Position numbers and translations under genes: made by a program. Positions 43,804 to 50,753 of a stretch of DNA of 50,753 bases are shown piece after piece (position 1 is the stretch's first letter; every line of letters starts with the position of its first letter). Origin of the DNA: S010-17 sp036478895 (GTDB lineage Bacteria; Bacteroidota; Bacteroidia; Flavobacteriales; Flavobacteriaceae); NCBI GenBank assembly GCA_036478895.1, contig JAZGEV010000045.1, positions 1 to 50,753 of the forward strand, in the 5' to 3' direction. Below the pieces are notes generated by a model. It saw nothing but the letters and a program-made list of their open reading frames with translations, was not told where the DNA came from and did not search any database.

Positions 43804-45204
43804 ATGAAAAAATTCACAAATTTATTAATTGTTTCTATTTTGGGAGGTGTTATCACACTTGGTTCTTATCTTTTATTTTTTCAAAAAGAAAGTCAAATAA
43901 TTACTATTAAAAATCCTGAAACACCATCTATATTTAAAACAAGTACTCCTAATTCATTTATTCCAAAAGGCGAAATAGATTTCACAAAAGCGGCAAAAGA
44001 AACTGTAGATGCTGTAGTTCACGTAAAAAACACCTCTGTAAAAACAGTGCGTGATCCATTTGCAGAAATGTTTTATGGTAATAATGCAGGTTCGCGAAAA
44101 TATGCACAAGTTGGTACAGGAAGTGGCGTAATCATCTCTTCTGATGGTTATATTGTGACTAACAATCACGTTATTAATGGCGCTACCGAAATTGAAATAA
44201 CACTTAATAATAAAAAGACTTATACTGCACAATTAATTGGATCTGATGTTAATAGCGATATTGCTTTAGTAAAAATTGAAGCTTCGGAATTACCATTTGT
44301 AACGTTTGCAAATTCTGATTCAATTCAAATTGGCGAATGGGTTTTAGCTGTTGGAAATCCTTATAATTTAACATCTACCGTTACAGCCGGAATAGTAAGT
44401 GCAAAAGGAAGAGACTTAGAAGGAAATAATGTTCATGAATCATTTATACAGACGGATGCCGCTGTGAATCCTGGAAATAGTGGTGGCGCTTTAGTTAATA
44501 CGCGAGGAGAATTGGTAGGAATTAATACTGCAATATCTTCAAAAACAGGCTCTTTTATTGGTTATTCGTTTGCAGTACCATCAAATATTGCTAAAAAAGT
44601 GATAGAAGATTTATTGGAATTTGGTAATGTGCAACAAGCCATTTTGGGTGTTAATGGAAACGAATTAAATGGTAATTTTTCTAAGGAACTTGATTTGCAA
44701 TCTAGTGAAGGGTTTTATGTTACCAAAGTCACTAAAAATTCAGGTGCCGATTCTGCTGGAATTATGGCAAAAGATATCATCACTAAATTGGATGATGTGA
44801 AAATTACAAGCTATGCAGATTTAACTGGTTATATAGGTTCAAAACAACCAGGTGATAATGTGAATGTGGTTGTATTACGTAATGGTGTAGAAATTAAGAC
44901 GATTGTTACACTAACTAAAAAAGAAATGAATAAATTTATTTTGGGCTTTAATTTAGAAGATTTATCCTATAATGAATTGCAAAATAAAAATATTAAAAAT
45001 GGTGTTTTTATTTCAGAAATTGAAAACAAAGAATTACTCAAATTTGGTGTTAAAGCTGGTTTTATTATAACCACTATTAATGGCGTTGCTGTAAAGTCTG
45101 CCGATGAAGTTAAGAAAATTATTGGTGCTAATTTGGGTAAAAACATCATAAGAATAGAAATGATAAATTTAAAAGGCGAAAGAGAACGTTACATTTTTCA
45201 ATAA
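43804..45204 (+). CDS. HtrA/DegP-type serine protease with two PDZ domains
   Basis: The 466-residue periplasmic protease has an N-terminal signal anchor (about 5-26). A trypsin-like domain (about 60-260) carries the triad His122 (TNNHVI), Asp152 (NSDIALVK) and Ser226 (NPGNSGGAL). Two PDZ domains follow (about 265-365 and 375-466, GFYVTKVTKNSGADSAGI and FGVKAGFIITTINGV). It degrades or refolds misfolded envelope proteins, and its activity is essential under envelope stress in many bacteria. It is monocistronic with a strong terminator. The phased GTTA array upstream may place it under a stress regulator. Confidence 0.95.
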   Translation: MKKFTNLLIVSILGGVITLGSYLLFFQKESQIITIKNPETPSIFKTSTPNSFIPKGEIDFTKAAKETVDAVVHVKNTSVKTVRDPFAEMFYGNNAGSRKYAQVGTGSGVIISSDGYIVTNNHVINGATEIEITLNNKKTYTAQLIGSDVNSDIALVKIEASELPFVTFANSDSIQIGEWVLAVGNPYNLTSTVTAGIVSAKGRDLEGNNVHESFIQTDAAVNPGNSGGALVNTRGELVGINTAISSKTGSFIGYSFAVPSNIAKKVIEDLLEFGNVQQAILGVNGNELNGNFSKELDLQSSEGFYVTKVTKNSGADSAGIMAKDIITKLDDVKITSYADLTGYIGSKQPGDNVNVVVLRNGVEIKTIVTLTKKEMNKFILGFNLEDLSYNELQNKNIKNGVFISEIENKELLKFGVKAGFIITTINGVAVKSADEVKKIIGANLGKNIIRIEMINLKGERERYIFQ

Positions 45205-45225
45205 AAGTGAATTGAATTTTTTGTT

Positions 45226-45256
45226 AAAAAGACTGTTATAAAAACAGTCTTTTTTT
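45226..45256 (+). terminator. Intrinsic terminator after the HtrA gene
   Basis: GACTGTT / AACAGTC stem (extended by A/T pairs to 12 bp) with a short loop, followed by a run of seven T; 21 bp after the stop. Confidence 0.9.
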
Positions 45257-45308
45257 ATGCAAATAACTTTTCAAATCCATTAAATTTGTGCAACTTATAT
45301 TTAAAATT

Positions 45309-46757
45309 ATGTCAGAACAAATAAATTACGAAAAAGAATTGGTTTTTCAAGCAGATAGACGAAGAGCTACTGTTGAATTTATTAAAAACATATCCGATTT
45401 ATGGTATGATAAATCAATTGAATTGGTTTTGTTTAGAAATCAATTAATAGATAGAAATGTAAGTGAAATCCTTAATTTATTGGAGTATGCTATTGAGTTT
45501 GTTCAAAAACCTATTTCAATTTTTGATGCTTTGGAATTGTCTAGAGCCATTTTAAAATTAGATTTACCTGCATCAAAATTGGATATTGGTAAATTAGTTT
45601 TTGAATACCACTTGGATAGTAACAATTATGAGAACACCAATGATTTTATAAAAGATAAACTTAAAAACGCGAATAAATCAACTGAAATTAAGCCTAAAAA
45701 CATTGTTTTGTATGGCTTTGGTAGAATAGGACGTCTATTAGCTCGTGAATTAATGACCAAATCTGGTAAAGGAAAACAAATGCGTTTAAGAGCAATTGTA
45801 ACACGAGGAGAAATAAATAAAGTAATCTTGGAAAAAAGAGCCTCACTTTTAAGAAGCGATTCTGTTCATGGTGATTTTATGGGAACCGTTCAAGTTAATG
45901 AAGAAAAACAAGCTTTAATCATAAACGGTACAACAGTACATATGATAAGTGCAAAACAACCCGAAGACATTGATTATACGCTGTATGGTATTAATGAAGC
46001 TTTAGTGATAGATAATACAGGTGCCTTTAGAGACGAAGCAGCACTTACAAGACATCTTAATTGTGTTGGAGTTGATAAAGTATTGCTAACTGCGCCAGGC
46101 AAAGGAATTCCAAATATAGTTTATGGTGTCAATCATACCGATTATAATCCCGATAAAGTATCTATTTTTTCTGCTGCTTCTTGTACAACAAATGCAATTG
46201 CACCTGTTTTAAATGTAATTGAGGATAGTTTTGGAATTGAAAACGGTCACTTAGAAACAATTCACGCGTATACAAACGATCAAAATTTAGTGGATAATAT
46301 GCACAGTAAATACCGTAGAGGTAGAGCTGCAGCACTCAATATGGTTATTACAGAAACTGGCGCTGGGAAAGCAGTTTCAAAAGCATTACCAAGCTTAGAA
46401 GGTAAATTAACTTCCAATGCAATTCGTGTTCCTGTACCAAACGGTTCATTAGCCATATTAAATTTACGATTGACAAACTCGGCAAGTGTTGATAGTATAA
46501 ATACAATAATGAAAAAATATGCCTTAGAAGGAAATTTAGTTGAGCAGATAAAATATTCTATGGATAATGAGTTAGTTTCTAGTGATATTATTGGCACAAC
46601 AGCGCCTTCAATTTTTGATAGTAAGGCAACTATTGCAACTGATGATGGCAAAAGTGTTGTTATTTATATTTGGTATGATAATGAATATGGCTATTCTCAT
46701 CAAGTCATGCGATTGGCTAAGTATATCTCTAAAGTACAGCGTTTTACCTATTATTAA
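45309..46757 (+). CDS. gap: Long-form glyceraldehyde-3-phosphate dehydrogenase
   Basis: From the ATG at 45309 (MSEQINYEKEL) the protein has 482 residues; a GTG at 45288 would add seven residues and is less likely. A helical N-terminal extension of about 130 residues precedes the Rossmann domain (VLYGFGRIGRLLARELM). The active site is SAASCTTNAIAPVL (Cys near 292), followed by ETIHAYTNDQNL. The C-terminal WYDNEYGYSHQVMRLAKYI is conserved. Ordinary GAPDH is about 335 residues; the long form is a recognised branch in Bacteroidota, probably with an anabolic or NADP-linked role. The extension's function is not visible. Confidence 0.93.
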   Translation: MSEQINYEKELVFQADRRRATVEFIKNISDLWYDKSIELVLFRNQLIDRNVSEILNLLEYAIEFVQKPISIFDALELSRAILKLDLPASKLDIGKLVFEYHLDSNNYENTNDFIKDKLKNANKSTEIKPKNIVLYGFGRIGRLLARELMTKSGKGKQMRLRAIVTRGEINKVILEKRASLLRSDSVHGDFMGTVQVNEEKQALIINGTTVHMISAKQPEDIDYTLYGINEALVIDNTGAFRDEAALTRHLNCVGVDKVLLTAPGKGIPNIVYGVNHTDYNPDKVSIFSAASCTTNAIAPVLNVIEDSFGIENGHLETIHAYTNDQNLVDNMHSKYRRGRAAALNMVITETGAGKAVSKALPSLEGKLTSNAIRVPVPNGSLAILNLRLTNSASVDSINTIMKKYALEGNLVEQIKYSMDNELVSSDIIGTTAPSIFDSKATIATDDGKSVVIYIWYDNEYGYSHQVMRLAKYISKVQRFTYY

Positions 46758-46828
46758 TTATTCTAATTTGATTATGATATGACACTATTTATAATCATTT
46801 AAAAAACTTAAAAAGACTATTATCTATT

Positions 46829-46845
46829 AGAAACTTTACGTTTCT
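46829..46845 (+). terminator. Short hairpin between GAPDH and holA genes
   Basis: AGAAAC / GTTTCT with a 5-base loop, followed by a T-rich base run (TTTG). It is small; it may be a weak terminator of the GAPDH transcript. Confidence 0.3.
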
Positions 46846-46885
46846 TTGTAAAAGAAAGTATAACTATTTTACACTCATTAAATAC

Positions 46886-47896
46886 TTGGCAACAACTGTA
46901 AATTCCATAGTATCCGATATAAAGAAAGGAGATATTAAACCCATTTATTTTTTAATGGGTGAAGAATCGTATTATATAGATAAATTATCCAATTTTATTG
47001 AAAACACTATCTTAACCGAAGCAGAACGTGGTTTTAATCAAATGACAATTTACGGTAGAGACGCTTCAATTGATGAAATTATTTCCAATGCGAAACGATT
47101 TCCAATGATGGCAAAATACCAAGTAATATTGGTTAAAGAAGCCCAAGATTTATCACGCTCAATTGAAAGTTTAGTATCTTATGTTGAGAATCCACAACTT
47201 TCAACTGTTTTAGTGTTTTGCTATAAGTATAAAAAAATTGATGCACGTAAAAAACTATCAAAAGCCATTAAAAAACAAGGTTTTGTACTGTTTGAAAGTA
47301 AAAAATTATACGACAATCAAATAGGGGATTGGATACGGAAAGAATTGGCTCGACGACAATTTAATATTGATCCCAAAGCGGTGCATATGTTAGTGGAGTT
47401 TTTAGGCACAAACCTAAGTAAAATTGCCAATGAACTTGATAAATTAACGCTTGTTCTAAAACCAGAAAATGTAATTTCTCCCGATGATATTGAGCGAAAT
47501 ATTGGGATAAGTAAGGATTATAATAATTTTGAATTGCGAAAAGCAATCAGTTTAAAACAAATTGTAAAAGCCAATAGAATTATTAACTATTTTAATCAAA
47601 ACCAAAAAGCAAATCCATTAGTATTGACCCTATTTTCTGTAAATGATTTATTTACAAAATTGTTGCTATTACACGGTTTAAAAGATAAGTCGCAAAATAA
47701 TGTAGCTGCAAAATTAAGAGTTTTGCCCTATTTTGTTAAGGAATACTTTGATGCTATGCACAATTATCCAATGCGTAAAGTGTCACAAATTATAACAGTA
47801 TTACACGAAGCAGATATGAAAAGTAAGGGCGTTGGCGCAAGTTTGCATTCAAGAAATGATATATTACGCGAATTGCTATTTAAAATAATGCATTAA
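46886..47896 (+). CDS. holA: DNA polymerase III delta subunit
   Basis: HolA is the clamp-loader subunit that opens the beta sliding clamp. The 336-residue protein has the family N-terminus KPIYFLMGEESYYIDKLSNFIE, followed by the AAA+-like and helical collar domains (FLGTNLSKIANELDKLTL, NPLVLTLFSVNDLFTKLLLLHG). The frame opens with TTG at 46886 (ttggcaacaact), because no in-frame ATG lies between there and the family's conserved region. The residue distance from this TTG to KPIYFLMGEE fits relatives. It is followed after 11 bp by the S1-domain protein. Confidence 0.92.
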   Translation: MATTVNSIVSDIKKGDIKPIYFLMGEESYYIDKLSNFIENTILTEAERGFNQMTIYGRDASIDEIISNAKRFPMMAKYQVILVKEAQDLSRSIESLVSYVENPQLSTVLVFCYKYKKIDARKKLSKAIKKQGFVLFESKKLYDNQIGDWIRKELARRQFNIDPKAVHMLVEFLGTNLSKIANELDKLTLVLKPENVISPDDIERNIGISKDYNNFELRKAISLKQIVKANRIINYFNQNQKANPLVLTLFSVNDLFTKLLLLHGLKDKSQNNVAAKLRVLPYFVKEYFDAMHNYPMRKVSQIITVLHEADMKSKGVGASLHSRNDILRELLFKIMH

Positions 47897-47907
47897 AAAT
47901 TAAAATT

Positions 47908-48750
47908 ATGAAACTAGGAAAAGTAAATACATTAAAAGTAGGTAGAATTTCACAATTTGGTGTGTATTTAGTTGATGATGAAAATAATGAAGTGCTAATG
48001 CCCGATGAGCTTGATGCAGATGATGTAGAACTAGACGAACTTATTGAGGTGTTTATTTATTTAAATAGTGATGATCAATATGTTGCCACTATAGAAAAAC
48101 CATTCATTGAGACCAATAAATTCGCCTATTTAAAAGTAAAAGATGTCAATAGAGTTGGCGCATTTATGGACATTGGTATTCCCAAAGATTTAATGGTTCC
48201 TTTTGCAGAGCAAACCGAAACAATGTATGCAGATAGTTGGTATTTAGTGTTTATGTTTGTGGATGAAGAAACGGATCGTTTGGTTGGTTCATGTAAAGAA
48301 AATGACTTTATTTATACCGATGAAATTGAACTAGAAATAGGCGATCAAGTTGATATTTTAATGTATCGGAAAACAGATTTGGGAATGCATGTAATTGTTA
48401 ATAATATGCATAAAGGCTTAGTTTTTAACTCAAATATTCATAAACAAATTTTTGAAGGCGAAACCGTAAAAGGTTATGTACGCTTGGTAAGAGAAGATGG
48501 GAAAATTGATGTTTCATTGGAGCCATTAGGTTACAGACAAAGTATAGATCCAACAAGTGAAATTATATTAACAAAACTACACGAAAATAATGGTCAAATT
48601 TTATTGACCGATAAAAGTTCGCCAGATCATATTAAAAGAGAGTTAGGCTTAAGTAAAAAAGCATTTAAGCGCGGTATTGGTAACTTATATAAACTTAAAA
48701 AAATTGTGATTTTAAAAGAAGGCATCCGTATTGTTGAAGACAAAAAATAA
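47908..48750 (+). CDS. CvfB-type S1 RNA-binding protein
   Basis: The 280-residue cytoplasmic protein has tandem S1-like OB folds: GKVNTLKVGRISQFGVYLVDD, KVKDVNRVGAFMDIGIPKDLMVPF, and GDQVDILMYRKTDLGMHVIVNN with VKGYVRLVREDGKIDVSLEP. A C-terminal winged-helix-like segment follows (about 225-275, DKSSPDHIKRELGLSKKAFKRGIGNLYK). This is the CvfB/YitL architecture; CvfB binds RNA and affects virulence-gene expression in Staphylococcus. The role in flavobacteria is not established. Its stop is 3 bp from the stop of the convergent membrane-protein gene. Confidence 0.9.
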   Translation: MKLGKVNTLKVGRISQFGVYLVDDENNEVLMPDELDADDVELDELIEVFIYLNSDDQYVATIEKPFIETNKFAYLKVKDVNRVGAFMDIGIPKDLMVPFAEQTETMYADSWYLVFMFVDEETDRLVGSCKENDFIYTDEIELEIGDQVDILMYRKTDLGMHVIVNNMHKGLVFNSNIHKQIFEGETVKGYVRLVREDGKIDVSLEPLGYRQSIDPTSEIILTKLHENNGQILLTDKSSPDHIKRELGLSKKAFKRGIGNLYKLKKIVILKEGIRIVEDKK

Positions 48751-48753
48751 GTT

Positions 48754-50753
48754 TTAAAACCGTTTCTTTTCCAATAAATTACCGTTTGAATCATAAGCAC
48801 GCCAAGTACGATTTTGAGTGCCTTTTTTAAAGTGTCCTTTGATTTTAACTTCGCCATTGGTGTAATATTCTTTATAACGACCATTTCTAATACCATCTTT
48901 TAAACTAACTTTAGTTTTTATTGCACCATTTGGAAAATAGGTAATATAGTCTTTGGCATTTAAATCTTCAGGATAAATTTGTGGAATATTAAATAATGTA
49001 CTTGGTTTTACAGTTAGAATATTTTCATTGGAATTTGTGTTATTTGTAATGGTGGAGTTTGTTAAACTTGGACCAATTGAAACATTAGCTTTAAATTGCG
49101 TTTTACTTTTTACAATAATAGGGTCTTGATAGCTAATGATTAATTTACTTTTAAACAGGTTTACATAAGGTGTTAGCTGAAAGCCTATTTGCGGAAAGCA
49201 AATAATAAAATCTTTATTTTTATCAATTTGAAGTTTTGTTTTATTATCTGCTAGTTGATATAAATTATCATATAAAACAGGTGTGTTTATATAAGTATAA
49301 ACGCTAGATTTTTCATCAAAATAATTATTAAAATCCTTATAATCTTCACTTGTAGATAACGTTTCCTTACCAATATAATCATCAATAATAATTTTTATAG
49401 TATTTGGGTTGTTACTAAAAACAACATAATCATCAATAATTGAATAATAAGGTTTGTCAAATTTATCAAAATAATCGCCTAAAAACACTTTAAAAAAACC
49501 TTTAATAGATAAATAATTTATAGAATAATTTTTATAAGAGACACCTTTAAATTTAACAGGTGTTTTCTTTTTAATTTGTTTCAAAATGAAATTTAAATTC
49601 TTTTGAGTATTGATTTTATTGTTTGTTTTTACAACTAGAGCCGCATTGTTTTTAGTAGATGAATAGGGAGAATGCAACTGTAAAATGGCAATTTCATCGG
49701 CAATCCAAGAAATGAAATTATCTTTAATACTGATGTCTAAAAAATTTTCGATCTTATCCCAACTATCTTGGTATTTTTTATAGTTAGAAGGTTCTTTCTT
49801 CTTAAGATCTTCAAAATTTTTATAAAAATTATCAAAGCTGTCAAAAGAAAAGCTAAGATAAATAGAAGTTCTCTTAGGTGCTATATTATCAACAGTTCTT
49901 TTGCCAACACCCGATTTTTGTAATGCTTTTAAATAAGTAGCGGTACTGTTATTTGTATTTGTAAAGCCTTTTGCAAGCATAATGTTATTGCGCAATAAAT
50001 TGAAATGAAATCCAGAAAACTTTAAACTTTCACTAAGTTCTTGTATCGATTTATTGGGTTTGTCAGAGAAAACCTTTAAATAATCATCTAATTTTGAATA
50101 CTGTACATAAAGACGAAACATTTTGTCAAATCCAACTTTTTTGTTTATTTCAATAAAATTATGATCTCTACCTATAACTGGCTCAGCATATTGATCGATT
50201 GATGCTTCCACCAAACTGTGAAGATAGGATGCAATTAATTGATTTTCGATAAAAGAAATGTACAAGGTTTCTCTACTTTTTTTATCGTAAATCTCGATTA
50301 TTTTATGGTTATGATAGTTACGTTTATTGACACTGTAATCATCATTAATAAAGGAATTGAGATGGTTTTTTAAGAGTTTTAATTTGGCAATTTTTTGGAG
50401 ATCGGCAATGAATAGTAAACCGTATTTTTTAGTTTGGTAAGTATGTGCTGAAATTAATACAGATCGATTTCCTATGAAATCTATTAGTTTTTTTTGTTTG
50501 TTGAATATGCCATCAAATCCGTTTAAACTTTCCGTTAAAGTTTTAAAGTAGTCATTTTTTTGAAGATGAACCCACGTATCACTATGACTAATTGCATCCC
50601 AATTTTCAATTGGCTTTTGAGTTTCAATAATATAAACAGCATCTTTTGGTACCAGATAAATTGCGTTAATAGTGTGTGTTGGTGCTAAAAAAAAAACATA
50701 GGCCTGATAGGCTAAATAACCAATTAATGCAATAAGAGAAAAGATGATAATTT
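48754..50753 (-). CDS. Membrane-anchored protein with C-terminal MORN_2/YwqK repeats, N-terminus cut by window edge
   Basis: The frame stays open on the minus strand from the stop at 48754 to the window edge, about 666 codons; an internal TTG at 50265 is not the true start. At the edge the protein begins with a hydrophobic segment (IIFSLIALIGYLAYQAYVFFL), so the start codon should be only a few bases outside. A large domain without recognised motif follows. The last 60 residues (about YFPNGAIKTKVSLKDGIRNGRY...GEVKIKGHF...YDSNGNLLEKK) are MORN_2/YwqK-type repeats. Such proteins are common in flavobacteria; function unknown. No terminator separates it from the convergent S1-protein gene. Confidence 0.82.
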   Translation of the reverse strand, partial: IIIFSLIALIGYLAYQAYVFFLAPTHTINAIYLVPKDAVYIIETQKPIENWDAISHSDTWVHLQKNDYFKTLTESLNGFDGIFNKQKKLIDFIGNRSVLISAHTYQTKKYGLLFIADLQKIAKLKLLKNHLNSFINDDYSVNKRNYHNHKIIEIYDKKSRETLYISFIENQLIASYLHSLVEASIDQYAEPVIGRDHNFIEINKKVGFDKMFRLYVQYSKLDDYLKVFSDKPNKSIQELSESLKFSGFHFNLLRNNIMLAKGFTNTNNSTATYLKALQKSGVGKRTVDNIAPKRTSIYLSFSFDSFDNFYKNFEDLKKKEPSNYKKYQDSWDKIENFLDISIKDNFISWIADEIAILQLHSPYSSTKNNAALVVKTNNKINTQKNLNFILKQIKKKTPVKFKGVSYKNYSINYLSIKGFFKVFLGDYFDKFDKPYYSIIDDYVVFSNNPNTIKIIIDDYIGKETLSTSEDYKDFNNYFDEKSSVYTYINTPVLYDNLYQLADNKTKLQIDKNKDFIICFPQIGFQLTPYVNLFKSKLIISYQDPIIVKSKTQFKANVSIGPSLTNSTITNNTNSNENILTVKPSTLFNIPQIYPEDLNAKDYITYFPNGAIKTKVSLKDGIRNGRYKEYYTNGEVKIKGHFKKGTQNRTWRAYDSNGNLLEKKRF

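Overview
The window is AT-rich, densely coded DNA from a marine-type member of the Bacteroidota, very probably Flavobacteriaceae. The evidence is a SusC/SusD pair, type IX secretion (T9SS) C-terminal sorting domains on three exported proteins, many short-signal lipoproteins, flavobacterial -7 promoter elements (TAnnTTTG-like), a fused E1 alpha/beta 2-oxoacid dehydrogenase, and housekeeping genes (ligA, yaaA, dapF, holA, long-form GAPDH) of the type seen in that family. No tRNA, rRNA, CRISPR, integrase or transposase was found.

Layout. (1) 1-6287, housekeeping: a truncated coiled-coil membrane protein, a small SAM methyltransferase, a ComF-type phosphoribosyltransferase, an Ig-like lipoprotein, DNA ligase LigA and peroxide-stress protein YaaA. 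(2) About 6433-36957, a large polysaccharide utilization locus (PUL). It opens with a decayed copy of a propeller-type regulator (amber codon plus C-terminal loss). Two T9SS-exported proteins follow on the minus strand, and divergent from them is an intact membrane-spanning propeller/LuxR-HTH regulator. Next come susC-susD, then a tightly packed enzyme operon: GH2, GH16, EEP phosphodiesterase-like, GH3, GDPD, sialate-O-acetylesterase-like, and a 901-residue SGNH-GH16-SASA fusion. After a 260-bp cluster of intergenic repeats come a DASS carboxylate carrier, GH17, an SGNH esterase, a two-part DUF4212/sodium:solute symporter and an MFS sugar porter, closed by a strong terminator. (3) 37135-50753, housekeeping: Lrp/AsnC regulator, E1 fusion, T9SS nuclease, PrsW-like protease, dapF, HtrA protease, GAPDH, holA, an S1-domain protein and a truncated membrane/MORN protein.

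How the PUL may work. Two GH16 modules, GH17 and GH3 point to a beta-1,3-glucan (laminarin-like) backbone. The unusual part is the number of decoration-removing enzymes: at least five esterase-type modules, a glycerophosphodiester phosphodiesterase and an EEP phosphodiesterase fold. With them are carriers of families that move dicarboxylates and acetate-like monocarboxylates. I infer that the target is an acylated and possibly phosphodiester-substituted beta-glucan, whose sugars and released acids are both taken up. A 17-bp near-repeat (TACAACAA-N3-TACAAC) upstream of both the regulator and susC is a candidate operator. A terminator between susD and the enzyme operon probably sets a high SusCD-to-enzyme ratio.
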